Below, piece by piece: positions 8,438 to 16,672 of a DNA stretch of 45,891 bases. The notes below the pieces were generated by a model. The model was not told where the DNA came from, ran no database searches, and saw nothing but the letters and a program-made list of their open reading frames with translations. The position numbers and the translations under genes were made by a program. The first letter of the stretch is position 1. Every line of letters starts with the position of its first letter. The stretch is taken from contig NZ_JANPLK010000023.1 of assembly GCF_031426495.1 (NCBI RefSeq), positions 1 through 45,891 of the forward strand. The letters run 5' to 3'. Source of the DNA: Gemmatimonas sp. (GTDB lineage Bacteria; Gemmatimonadota; Gemmatimonadetes; Gemmatimonadales; Gemmatimonadaceae).

Positions 8438-9592
8438 ATGTCCAACTTCCGTTTCGAAACGACGCCGCGTGTGATCTGTGCTGACGGCGAGAGCGAGCGA
8501 TTGGGGAGCCTGCTCCGTGAGTTCGGGATCAGCCGCCCGCTCGTCGTCACCGATCGCGGCATCGTGAGCGCGGGGTTGCTCGAGCCGTTGTTGGCATCGC
8601 TGCGCGCATTGGGCGTCGAGGTCACCGTGTTCGACGAGGTGCTGGCCGATCCGCCTGCATCCTGTGTCGAGGCCGCCGTGGCGATGGCGCTGGCGTCGCA
8701 GATCGACGGCGTGATCGGCGTTGGCGGCGGGAGTTCGCTCGATGTCGCTAAGCTGGTGGCGCTTTTGTCGCGCACGGAGCAATCGCTCGGCGCGATCTGT
8801 GGCGTTGGCTTGGCGGTTGGCCCGCGCTGGCCGCTTCTTCAAGTGCCGACCACTGCGGGCACCGGTTCGGAAGTCACGCCGATCGCGATTGTCACGACCG
8901 CGAGCGGCGAAAAGCAAGGCGTCGTGTCACGGTTGTTGTATCCCGATGTCGCCGTCCTCGATGCCACGCTCACGCTGGGGCTGCCGGCGCGCGTGACCGC
9001 GATGACCGGCATCGACGCGATGGTGCATGCGATCGAAGCGTACACCAGCCGTCACGCCAAGAACGTGCTGTCCGACACGCTGGCCGTACGCGCGCTTCGG
9101 TTACTCTCGGATCATATTGGCACGGCCATCGAGGACGGCTCCGACCTCGCCGCGCGCCGCGCGATGCTGCAGGGGTCGATGCTGGCCGGGATGGCGTTCG
9201 CCAACGCGCCCGTCGGCGCCGTGCACGCGCTCGCGTATCCGCTCGGTGGACAGTTTCACGTGCCGCACGGATTGAGTAATGCGCTCGTGCTGCTGCCGGT
9301 CCTCGAGTTCAACTTGCCCGAAGCGGAGCCGCTGTATCGCGAGCTGGCCGATGCCGTGCGCGCTGGAGAACGCACGTGGCACCGTAGCGCGAGCGGACGC
9401 GCCTTTGTCGATGCGATGGCCACCATCGTGGGTGAACTCGGCCTCGAGCGCACACTCGGAGATGTGGGCATCATCGAAGCGGACCTGCCGGGTCTCGCCG
9501 CCGACGCCATGAACGTGCAGCGGCTGCTGGTGAACAATCCGCGCGACGTAAGTTACGATCAGGCGCTGGCCCTCTACCGTGAGGCGCTGTGA
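8438..9592 (+). CDS. iron-containing alcohol dehydrogenase family protein
   Basis: Group III metal-dependent dehydrogenase of 384 residues from the ATG at 8438 (an in-frame GTG lies at 8411). NAD(P)-binding features GVGGGSSLDVAKLVALL and PTTAGTGSEVTP are present. Metal-ligand regions are GIDAMVHAIEAY (Asp and His) and HALAYPLGGQFHVPHG (two His). The family includes alcohol and lactaldehyde dehydrogenases and maleylacetate reductases; the exact substrate cannot be named. Its stop overlaps the GTG of the thioesterase gene (GTGA), and a quinone oxidoreductase and acetyltransferase follow in tight coupling, so it probably belongs to one metabolic operon. The fold and metal-site assignment is firm. 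Confidence 0.9.
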   Translation: MSNFRFETTPRVICADGESERLGSLLREFGISRPLVVTDRGIVSAGLLEPLLASLRALGVEVTVFDEVLADPPASCVEAAVAMALASQIDGVIGVGGGSSLDVAKLVALLSRTEQSLGAICGVGLAVGPRWPLLQVPTTAGTGSEVTPIAIVTTASGEKQGVVSRLLYPDVAVLDATLTLGLPARVTAMTGIDAMVHAIEAYTSRHAKNVLSDTLAVRALRLLSDHIGTAIEDGSDLAARRAMLQGSMLAGMAFANAPVGAVHALAYPLGGQFHVPHGLSNALVLLPVLEFNLPEAEPLYRELADAVRAGERTWHRSASGRAFVDAMATIVGELGLERTLGDVGIIEADLPGLAADAMNVQRLLVNNPRDVSYDQALALYREAL

Positions 9593-10053
9593 CCGAAACA
9601 TCGGGTCCTCGAGCGGAGTACGCGCACCTGACGGTGATCGATACGCGGTGGATGGACAACGACGCGTACGGACACGTCAACAACGTGGTGTATTACAGCT
9701 TCTTCGACACGGCGGTAAACCGCTGGTTGATCGAGCGTGGCCTGCTCGACATCGCCGGCAGTGAGGCCATCGGCCTGGTGGTGGAGACACAATGCCGGTA
9801 CGCGTCGCCGATCACCTTTCCCGACCGCGTGACCGCCGGCATCCGCGTGGTGCATCTCGGGCGCTCGAGCGTGTGCTATGAGTTGGCACTGTTTCGCAAC
9901 GAGGACGAGGCGCCCGCGGCCACCGGGCACTTTGTGCACGTGTACGTCGACCGGGCCTCACGTACTTCGGTGGCGATTCCTGAGACGGTGCGTCGCGCCC
10001 TCGAGTCCCTCTGTGTTTCGCCCGCGACAACACTTCTGCCTTCGACCAGCTGA
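9589..10053 (+). CDS. hotdog-fold acyl-CoA thioesterase
   Basis: A 154-residue 4-hydroxybenzoyl-CoA-thioesterase-type protein. The motif TRWMDNDAYGHVNNVVYYSFFDTA contains the family D-x(2-3)-GHVNN active-site element; the second half (LGRSSVCYELALFR) fits the remaining strands. It starts at a GTG overlapping the dehydrogenase stop, so expression is coupled. It likely hydrolyses a small or medium acyl-CoA made or used by its neighbours. No membrane or signal sequence is visible. The family call is secure; the acyl chain is unknown. Confidence 0.9.
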   Translation: MTETSGPRAEYAHLTVIDTRWMDNDAYGHVNNVVYYSFFDTAVNRWLIERGLLDIAGSEAIGLVVETQCRYASPITFPDRVTAGIRVVHLGRSSVCYELALFRNEDEAPAATGHFVHVYVDRASRTSVAIPETVRRALESLCVSPATTLLPSTS

Positions 10054-10058
10054 TCCGT

Positions 10059-11039
10059 ATGCGTGCTGTGCTGTGTAGTGCCTTCGACCAACCCGAAACG
10101 CTCGCGGTGGACACCGTGGCCGATCCCGCGGCTGCCGCCGGCCACGTGGTCATCGCCGTGCACGCCGCCGGTGTGAACTTTCCCGATGCGCTGATGGTGA
10201 TGGGGCAATATCAGGTGCGTCCGCCCTTGCCGTTCATTCCCGGCGGAGAAGCGGCTGGTGTGATTGTCGAAGTGGGTACCGGGGTGAACCACCTGCACGT
10301 CGGACAGCGCGTCGTGGCGTTCACGCGAACCGGTGCGTTCGCCGAACGCCTCAGTGCGCCGGCGTCGGCCGTCACGCCGATTCCCGACGCGCTGGCATTC
10401 GAGATTGCGGCCACGCTGCCGCTGGCGTTCGGCACCGCGATGCACGCGCTGATCGATCGTGCGCGTCTTGCACCTGGGGACACGTTGCTCGTGCTCGGCG
10501 CATCCGGTGGCGTCGGACTGGCCGCCGTCATGATCGGCAAGGCACTCGGTGCGCGCGTGATCGCGGCCGCCAGCACCGACGACAAGCTGGCACTGTGCCG
10601 CGCGCACGGCGCCGACGAGGTGATCAACTACACCACCGAATCGCTGCGCGATCGGCTCAAGGCGCTCACCAACGGGCTCGGCCCCGACGTGATCTGCGAC
10701 CCCGTGGGTGGTGATGTCACCGAGCCCGCGTTCCGCAGCATCGCGTGGGGTGGGCGGTACCTCGTAATCGGATTTGCCGGAGGCGCGATTCCATCGCTGC
10801 CGCTCAACTTGCCGCTGCTAAAAGGCGCGTCGGTGGTCGGCGTGTTCTGGGGCGCGTTCGAGCAGCGCGAGCCGGCCGCCAATGCTCGGCACCTGGCGCA
10901 GCTGATGCAGTGGGCGGTGGATGGCACGATCGTGCCGGTGGTCAGCGCGCGGTATCCGCTGGCACAGAGTGCGGAGGCACTGCGGGCCATGCTGGATCGA
11001 CGGGTGGTGGGGAAGGTGGTGGTGGTACCGATCACGTGA
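10059..11039 (+). CDS. NADPH:quinone oxidoreductase, MDR superfamily
   Basis: A 326-residue zinc-free medium-chain dehydrogenase/reductase. The N-terminal GroES-like domain (VVIAVHAAGVNFPDALMVMG, PFIPGGEAAGVIVEVG) precedes a Rossmann domain with LGASGGVGLAAVMIGKALGA and the quinone-reductase stretch GADEVINYT. Zinc ligands of alcohol dehydrogenases are absent. It starts 6 bases after the thioesterase stop, and its own stop overlaps the GNAT start (GTGA), giving a four-gene coupled run from 8438 to 11557. Predicted to reduce quinones or enoyl substrates with NADPH in the cytosol. Confidence 0.9.
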   Translation: MRAVLCSAFDQPETLAVDTVADPAAAAGHVVIAVHAAGVNFPDALMVMGQYQVRPPLPFIPGGEAAGVIVEVGTGVNHLHVGQRVVAFTRTGAFAERLSAPASAVTPIPDALAFEIAATLPLAFGTAMHALIDRARLAPGDTLLVLGASGGVGLAAVMIGKALGARVIAAASTDDKLALCRAHGADEVINYTTESLRDRLKALTNGLGPDVICDPVGGDVTEPAFRSIAWGGRYLVIGFAGGAIPSLPLNLPLLKGASVVGVFWGAFEQREPAANARHLAQLMQWAVDGTIVPVVSARYPLAQSAEALRAMLDRRVVGKVVVVPIT

Positions 11040-11557
11040 TACCGTCTTCCGCGGTCGTCATCCGTACAGCCACGAAGGCCGATCTGCCGGCCCTCGGACG
11101 CCTCGCCGTGCTGCTGGTGCGTCTGCATCACGACTTTGACCGCGCACGGTTCATGGCGGCCACCGACCAGACCGAGCGCGGTTACGGATCGTATCTCGGT
11201 TCGCAACTCGCTGAGCGGGATACGACGGTGCTCGTGGCTACCGTCGAGGAAACGGTGGTCGGCTACGCGTGGGGCAGTTTGGAGGGCATCGACTACATGT
11301 CGCTCCGCGGCCCGGCGGGCGTGTTGCACGATCTCGTAGTTGACGAGGCGCACCGACGCCGCGGCATCGGCAGTCTGTTGCTCGAGGCGGCCATCGCGTC
11401 GCTTGAGACGGCCGGAGCCCGACAGGTGGTGCTCTCCACCGCCGCGCGGAACGAGAACGCGCAACAGCTGTTCACGCGTCACGGATTTCGGGCCACCATG
11501 CTGGAACTGACACGTGATATGGAGCACCATGAATCCGAGCGTCGCGGCGAGGCGTAA
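11036..11557 (+). CDS. GNAT-family N-acetyltransferase
   Basis: About 173 residues from a GTG that overlaps the preceding stop. The acetyl-CoA-binding motif A is clear: GVLHDLVVDEAHRRRGIGSLLLEAA (R-R-x-x-G-I-G), followed by LSTAARNENAQQLFTRHGF, the usual motif B ending in R/K-H-G-F. The substrate is not predictable. It is the last gene of the coupled dehydrogenase-thioesterase-oxidoreductase group. An in-frame extension upstream exists but lies inside the oxidoreductase gene and has no homology. Confidence 0.85.
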   Translation: MIPSSAVVIRTATKADLPALGRLAVLLVRLHHDFDRARFMAATDQTERGYGSYLGSQLAERDTTVLVATVEETVVGYAWGSLEGIDYMSLRGPAGVLHDLVVDEAHRRRGIGSLLLEAAIASLETAGARQVVLSTAARNENAQQLFTRHGFRATMLELTRDMEHHESERRGEA

Positions 11558-11618
11558 CCCTCGCACAGCGCAGCCGACCGGGCTGCCTTCTCAACGCGAC
11601 TTTCCGGAGAGTTTCTCA

Positions 11619-12185
11619 ATGCATAGCGTACTCAAGACAATCGCCGTATCCGCGATGTTGATCCTTCCCGCCGCCGTGCAGGCGCAGGGCATGTCGGACG
11701 GCACCAAGATGGTGGGCGGTGCCGCGATGTACCCCACCAAGGACATCATCGACAACGCCGTCAATTCCAAGGATCACACCACGCTCGTCGCTGCCGTGAA
11801 GGCCGCTGGCTTGGTGGAAACGCTGAAGGGGAAGGGGCCGTTTACGGTATTCGCGCCGACGAACGCGGCCTTCGCCGCGCTGCCGGCCGGCACGGTGGAC
11901 AATCTGCTCAAGCCCGAGATGAAGGGCGCGCTTGCTGGCGTGCTCACGTACCACGTGGTGGCCGGCAATCTCGACGCCGCCGCGATCGTGAAGGCCATCA
12001 AGGCTGGCAACGGCACGGCCACGCTGACTACCGTGAACGGCGGCAAGCTGATGGCGATGATGCAGGGCGCGAACGTGGTGGTGAAGGATGAGAAGGGCGG
12101 CGTGGCCACGGTCACGATCGCCGATGTGAAGCAGTCGAACGGCGTGATCCACGCGATCGACCACGTGTTGCTGCCGGCCAAGTAA
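11619..12185 (+). CDS. secreted fasciclin-domain protein
   Basis: A 188-residue exported protein with one fasciclin (FAS1/BIgH3) domain, a fold used for adhesion. The ATG at 11619 follows a GGAGA ribosome site and opens a clean signal peptide (MHSVLKTIAVSAMLILPAAVQAQ). The FAS1 domain covers about 45-188: FTVFAPTNAAFAALPAGTVDNLLKP is the H1 region, LTYHVVAGNLDA the YH motif, and NGVIHAIDHVLLPAK the H2 end. Length is typical for single-domain bacterial members. Probably periplasmic or surface-associated; its ligand is unknown. Confidence 0.92.
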   Translation: MHSVLKTIAVSAMLILPAAVQAQGMSDGTKMVGGAAMYPTKDIIDNAVNSKDHTTLVAAVKAAGLVETLKGKGPFTVFAPTNAAFAALPAGTVDNLLKPEMKGALAGVLTYHVVAGNLDAAAIVKAIKAGNGTATLTTVNGGKLMAMMQGANVVVKDEKGGVATVTIADVKQSNGVIHAIDHVLLPAK

Positions 12186-12241
12186 GCCGCACCCCGATAC
12201 CAATGCCTGCGGTGAGGAAGCTCCATTACGTTAGATGGAGC

Positions 12242-13807
12242 ATGCCCCACACGCCTTCTGCCACGTCACGCACACCCGAAGACGTCCTCCGCGACGTCTT
12301 CGGGTTTGATGCGTTCCGGCCCGGACAGCGCGAGGTCATCGATGCGGTGCTGGCCGGCAAGGATTGCATTGCGCTGATGCCGACCGGCGCGGGCAAGTCG
12401 CTCACGTATCAGCTGCCGGCGCGATTGCTCGAGGGTACGGTGCTGGTGATTTCTCCGCTGATTTCGCTCATGAAGGATCAGGTGGACGCGGTGGCGGGAC
12501 TCGGATTCACCGTCACCGCCATCAATTCCACGCTCGACTTCGATGAGCGCCGTGCCCGCATGGACGCGTTTCGCGCCGGCGACTACGAATTGGTGTTTCT
12601 CGCTCCCGAAGCGCTCGACGGCTACCTCGGCGATTTTGTGCGCGACTGTCCCATCTCGCTGCTGGTGGTCGACGAAGCCCATTGCATCAGTCAGTGGGGA
12701 CACGATTTCCGACCGTCGTACCGTCGCCTGCAAGGGCTCAAGGAGCAACTCGATGTGCCGGTGCTCGCGCTCACGGCAACCGCAACGAGGCGCGTGGCGC
12801 TCGATATTCTGCGTCAGCTCGGCATGCGCAAGCCGGCCGGATTCAAGGGCTCATTCTTTCGGCCGAATCTGCAGATCGCGACGCGCAAGAAAGGGCAGGG
12901 GGGCAATACCCGCGCCGAGATTCTCGCGCTCATTCGCGCGCACGATGGAGAGAGCGGCATCGTGTACTGTCAGAGCCGCAAAGGGGTGGACCAGACGGCG
13001 GAGTTCCTCGCCGCACAGGGCGTGCGTGCACGGCCGTATCATGCGGGGCTCGAGCCCGACGAGCGCGCGCGCAACCAGGAGGCCTTCCAGCGCGATGACA
13101 TCGACGTGATTGTGGCGACCGTGGCCTTCGGCATGGGCATCGACAAGTCCAATGTGCGATTCGTGATTCATCGCGACATGCCAAAGGACATTGAGTCGTG
13201 GTATCAGGAAATCGGCCGCGCCGGTCGTGATGGATTGCCCAGTGATTGCGTGATGTTCTACTCCTGGGCCGATGTGAAACTGCACGAGCGTTTTCTGGAC
13301 AATCTCGACGATGACAGCGTGCGCGAGCGCACGCGCCTCGCAACCGTGGCGCTGTTCGATCTCGTGGAGCGCTCGCGGTGCCGCCATCAGGCGCTGGTGG
13401 CGCACTTCGACGAAGTGATTGCGTCATGCGGCACGTCGTGCGATGTGTGTACGGGCCATCGCGCTGACGAGCGCATTGCGGAACTCGTGGAATCACAAGT
13501 GGGCACGGCGCGCGGTCGTCGCGCCGCAGTCCCAGTCGGCACGGGCGGGCGCACCTCGCGCGGTCCCGACGCGGCCATGCTCGACGACGAGGAACGCGAG
13601 CTGTTCGAGCGGCTGCGCGCGGTGCGGCGCGAACTCGCCGATGAAGCCGGCGTGCCGGCGTATATCGTATTCGGCGACAAGGTGTTGCTGGAGATGGTGG
13701 CGCGCCGGCCGGGCAGTCCGCGCGAGTTGTTGATGGTGCCGGGTGTCGGTGAGGCAAAACTCGAGCGGTATGGCTCGGCGTTTCTGGATGTGTTGCGGGG
13801 CGGATAG
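12242..13807 (+). CDS. recQ: RecQ-type ATP-dependent DNA helicase, short form
   Basis: Superfamily-2 3'-5' helicase acting in recombination and fork repair. Motifs in order: FGFDAFRPGQ, Walker A LMPTGAGKSLTYQLPA, DEAH box (VVDEAHCISQWGHDFRP), ALTATATRRV, YCQSRKGVDQ and EIGRAGRDGLPSDC (motif VI). The zinc site is present (C..., CGTSCDVC). A C-terminal HRDC-like domain (AYIVFGDKVLLEMV...PGVGEAKLERYG) follows after a low-complexity linker. At about 521 residues it is shorter than E. coli RecQ (about 610) because the winged-helix RQC part is not recognisable. The ATG at 12242 is preferred over 12203 because homology begins soon after it; its ribosome site is weak. A strong hairpin lies within codons 11-22. 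Confidence 0.92.
   Translation: MPHTPSATSRTPEDVLRDVFGFDAFRPGQREVIDAVLAGKDCIALMPTGAGKSLTYQLPARLLEGTVLVISPLISLMKDQVDAVAGLGFTVTAINSTLDFDERRARMDAFRAGDYELVFLAPEALDGYLGDFVRDCPISLLVVDEAHCISQWGHDFRPSYRRLQGLKEQLDVPVLALTATATRRVALDILRQLGMRKPAGFKGSFFRPNLQIATRKKGQGGNTRAEILALIRAHDGESGIVYCQSRKGVDQTAEFLAAQGVRARPYHAGLEPDERARNQEAFQRDDIDVIVATVAFGMGIDKSNVRFVIHRDMPKDIESWYQEIGRAGRDGLPSDCVMFYSWADVKLHERFLDNLDDDSVRERTRLATVALFDLVERSRCRHQALVAHFDEVIASCGTSCDVCTGHRADERIAELVESQVGTARGRRAAVPVGTGGRTSRGPDAAMLDDEERELFERLRAVRRELADEAGVPAYIVFGDKVLLEMVARRPGSPRELLMVPGVGEAKLERYGSAFLDVLRGG
12274..12305 (+). terminator. perfect hairpin inside the start of recQ
   Basis: ACCCGAAGACGTC and its exact complement GACGTCTTCGGGT form a 13-bp stem around a 6-base loop, then TTGATG. 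It is shaped like a terminator or attenuator but sits within the recQ reading frame, so it may end fasciclin transcripts or limit recQ expression. Role is inferred. Confidence 0.5.
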
Positions 13808-13914
13808 CCCTGCAAAGCGCGCAAAGCTGAGCTGGCTCGAAAGCTGCGGTGTATGAAGGGAACCACTCGGGCGCCGAAGCGGCTCGGGATGATCTTCTCT
13901 TCAGGGAGCTCCGT

Positions 13915-14328
13915 ATGCGTCAGGCATGCATTCGCGTTATCGCGCTTTCCACCTTCGCGCTCACTGTTGTCGGTACCTCCGCTCAGGCGCAGGGCGCGAG
14001 CCAAGGTAAAGCAAAGAAGTCAGTCAACGCGGCGGGACAGAAGATCCCGCCCGGGCTCGCAAAGAAGCCCGGTGGCATGCCGCCCGGCCAGTACAAGAAG
14101 CGCTATGGCACGCGCGAAGGCGCGACGGTACTGGGCGACATCTTCGGCCGTAACGGCTATCCCGTGCGTCGCATCACCCCGTATGGTGAATCACAGTACG
14201 TGTACTACCGCATGCCCGATGGCTCGGAGCGTCGCGCTATCGTGAGCCCGGGCGCCGATCAGTTGCGGTTCAGCAACGTGCCGGCGACGCTGCTGCAGCA
14301 GGTGATCGCGCAGCTGTACCCGCGATAA
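13915..14328 (+). CDS. small secreted protein with PPGLAKK/PPGQ motif
   Basis: About 137 residues from the ATG at 13915, which has a strong AGGGAG ribosome site; the longer frame upstream has none. A signal peptide (VIALSTFALTVVGTSAQAQ) is followed by a basic low-complexity stretch and KIPPGLAKKPGGMPPGQYKKRYG. That motif recurs in RcnB/CigR-like exported proteins. The rest (YGESQYVYYRMPDGSERRAIVSPG) resembles the compact beta domain of the same group. It is probably periplasmic. Function is unknown; CigR relatives have been tied to virulence control and RcnB to metal homeostasis, and neither can be asserted here. Confidence 0.8.
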   Translation: MRQACIRVIALSTFALTVVGTSAQAQGASQGKAKKSVNAAGQKIPPGLAKKPGGMPPGQYKKRYGTREGATVLGDIFGRNGYPVRRITPYGESQYVYYRMPDGSERRAIVSPGADQLRFSNVPATLLQQVIAQLYPR

Positions 14329-14452
14329 TGCCCGATACCGCAGGATGCAAATGGGGGGACGGCGGGAGGGGAACGATTCGTGTGCCTGGCGGATAAATTG
14401 ATCGGCAGATCCCGCGTAGCGGACAACGGAATTCTCATCTCACCGTGCATTC

Positions 14453-16672
14453 ATGATTCGACTTCGTTGCGGGGCACTCGTGGCGGCCCTTCTGTTGGGA
14501 TTGGCCACCACGCTCTCCGGGCAGCAATCAGACAGTGGACGCGTACACGTCGCCGTTCAGGAGTCGATGGGCATGCTCGCCGGTTTCACCGTGCAGGCCG
14601 CCGGGCGAAGCGCGCAGACCGATAGCGTCGGTGTGGCCCGCTTGATGCTTCCGGTTGGGCGCCAGGTCATCGTCGTCACGCGCACAGGGTTCGCGACGAC
14701 GCGGGTGGCGGTGGTCGTGGTACGAGACAGCCTCGTAACGGTGAGCGTCAGCGCGTCGATGAGCAATGCGGCGAGCGACGCTGCGGCGAGCGGTGCCGCC
14801 ATGAGCGACATGGCCATGCCGATGGCGGAGGTTCGCGTCAGTGCCACGCGCATCGAGCGGCTGGCCGGGGAGTCGCCCATTCGGGTCGAGGTGGTCGACG
14901 AGATGGAGGTCGACGAGAAAACGTTGATGTCGCCGAGTGGCATCGGCATGTTGCTCAACGAGACACCAGGGCTGCGCGTGCAGGCGTCGGCACCGGGGCT
15001 CGGCACGGGAAGCGTACGCATTCTTGGGCTTCCCGGTCAGTACACCGTCATGCTCGCCGACGGGCTACCGTTGTATGGCGCGAGCGCAAGCGCACTGGGG
15101 CCGCTCGACATCTCACCGGTCGATCTGCAGCGGGTCGAGATCATCAAGGGCGCGGCGTCCGCGTTGTATGGCGGCCAGGCGTTGGGCGGCGTGATCAACC
15201 TGGTGTCGAAGGCGCCCACCGGAGGCAAGGAGTTGCTGCTCAATCGGCGCACGTTGGGTGTGACGGACGGCGCCACGTGGCTCAGCCATCGCTTCGGAAA
15301 AGGCGTTGGCGTGTCCTTGCTGGGCGCCGGGACCACGCAGAGCGCGCAAGACCTCGACAACGATGGGTGGTCTGATCAATCACGCGCGTCACGATGGAGC
15401 GTGCGTCCACGACTGCATGCGGTGGATTCACGCGGGCGCTCGCTGTTCCTGACCGCCGGCGTCGGCCGCGATGATCGCACGGGTGGCACCTTTGCTGGGG
15501 GGCGCGCGCCGGACGGGGCGCCATTCGTCGAGGCGTTGAAGAGTGGTCGCGCCGATGTCGGCGCTACCGCGCGCATGCCGCTCCAGAACGGAGGCGCGCT
15601 GTCGATGCGCGTGGCTCTGGCCAACAACGACCGGGAGCGGACATTCGGCGCGGGTCCACGCGAGGACGACCGCACCACCACCGGATTTCTGGAGCTCACC
15701 CGATCCTTCGATGCCTCGCAACGCGCGATCGTGCTGGGTGGGGTGCTGCAATTCGACGAATACGAGAACGGATTGAACGCCGCGTTCGATCACCGCTGGC
15801 TGATACCTGGTGCATTCGTGACCGCCGAGCGGGCAGTGGGCCCGCTGACCGTGTCCGCGAGCGTGCGGGCGGACGCGCATCCCGATGCCGGCGTACAGCT
15901 CACCGAGCGTGTGGCGGTGCTGGCGCGACCGGCGGAAGGCTGGTCGGTACGGGGCAGTGTTGGCACCGGCTACACCACGCCGACGGGGCGCACGGAAGAA
16001 ACCGAAGCGACCGGGCTGCGCGCGGTACGCTTGGACCGCGCGCTCGATCCCGAGCAGAGCGTGGGCGCCATGATCGATGTGAACGGAACGGCGGCCGGCG
16101 CGGAGCTGCTGTTGACGGCGTACGGTTCGAGCATCGCCGACGCGGTGCAACTGGCCGACGTGCCGGGAGCGGTAGGTCAAACCGCGCTGCAGAATGCGTC
16201 AGCGCGCACGCGTGTCGGCGGCGTCGAGGCGCTCGCGGTCTGGCGATTCGCCGGCGGGAAGTTCATCGCCAACTATGGCTACGCGCGCGGCAGCCGACCG
16301 GACGTCGCGACCGGCGCTCGTGAAGGGCTGCCGTTGCTGCCGCGTCATCGCGTAGGCGGAGATCTCATGCTGGAGCGTCCCGGCGTATACCGTATGGGCA
16401 TCGAGGGCACGTGGTTTGGCGCGCAGCCCCTTGATGACAATCCGTTTCGCACCACGTCGAAGCCGTACCTGTACATGATGGCGATTGCCGCACGGCAATT
16501 TGGTCCGGTTGAACTGGTGGCCAACTTCGAAAATTTGCTCAACGTCCGGCAGACGAACACCGATCCGCTGGTGCGTCGCACGCCGGGCATGGGCGGACGA
16601 TGGACGACCGACGTGTGGGCGCCGCTCGAAGGGTTCATGGCAAACGTGGCCGTCCGGTATCGCTGGAAGTAG
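14453..16672 (+). CDS. TonB-dependent outer-membrane receptor
   Basis: A 739-residue receptor for energised uptake across the outer membrane. It has a signal peptide (ALVAALLLGLATTLSGQ), an N-terminal carboxypeptidase-regulatory-like domain at about 28-105, then a linker rich in Ala, Ser and Met (AAMSDMAMPMAEV). The plug follows at about 125-250 (IRVEVVDEMEVDEKTL, LPGQYTVMLADGLPLYG, VEIIKGAASALYGGQALGGVINLVSK), and then the beta barrel, ending in VAVRYRWK with the expected terminal aromatic region. The Met-rich linker hints at metal, perhaps copper, but the cargo is not determined. The 3' end overlaps the convergent serine-hydrolase gene by 38 bases. Confidence 0.93.
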   Translation: MIRLRCGALVAALLLGLATTLSGQQSDSGRVHVAVQESMGMLAGFTVQAAGRSAQTDSVGVARLMLPVGRQVIVVTRTGFATTRVAVVVVRDSLVTVSVSASMSNAASDAAASGAAMSDMAMPMAEVRVSATRIERLAGESPIRVEVVDEMEVDEKTLMSPSGIGMLLNETPGLRVQASAPGLGTGSVRILGLPGQYTVMLADGLPLYGASASALGPLDISPVDLQRVEIIKGAASALYGGQALGGVINLVSKAPTGGKELLLNRRTLGVTDGATWLSHRFGKGVGVSLLGAGTTQSAQDLDNDGWSDQSRASRWSVRPRLHAVDSRGRSLFLTAGVGRDDRTGGTFAGGRAPDGAPFVEALKSGRADVGATARMPLQNGGALSMRVALANNDRERTFGAGPREDDRTTTGFLELTRSFDASQRAIVLGGVLQFDEYENGLNAAFDHRWLIPGAFVTAERAVGPLTVSASVRADAHPDAGVQLTERVAVLARPAEGWSVRGSVGTGYTTPTGRTEETEATGLRAVRLDRALDPEQSVGAMIDVNGTAAGAELLLTAYGSSIADAVQLADVPGAVGQTALQNASARTRVGGVEALAVWRFAGGKFIANYGYARGSRPDVATGAREGLPLLPRHRVGGDLMLERPGVYRMGIEGTWFGAQPLDDNPFRTTSKPYLYMMAIAARQFGPVELVANFENLLNVRQTNTDPLVRRTPGMGGRWTTDVWAPLEGFMANVAVRYRWK

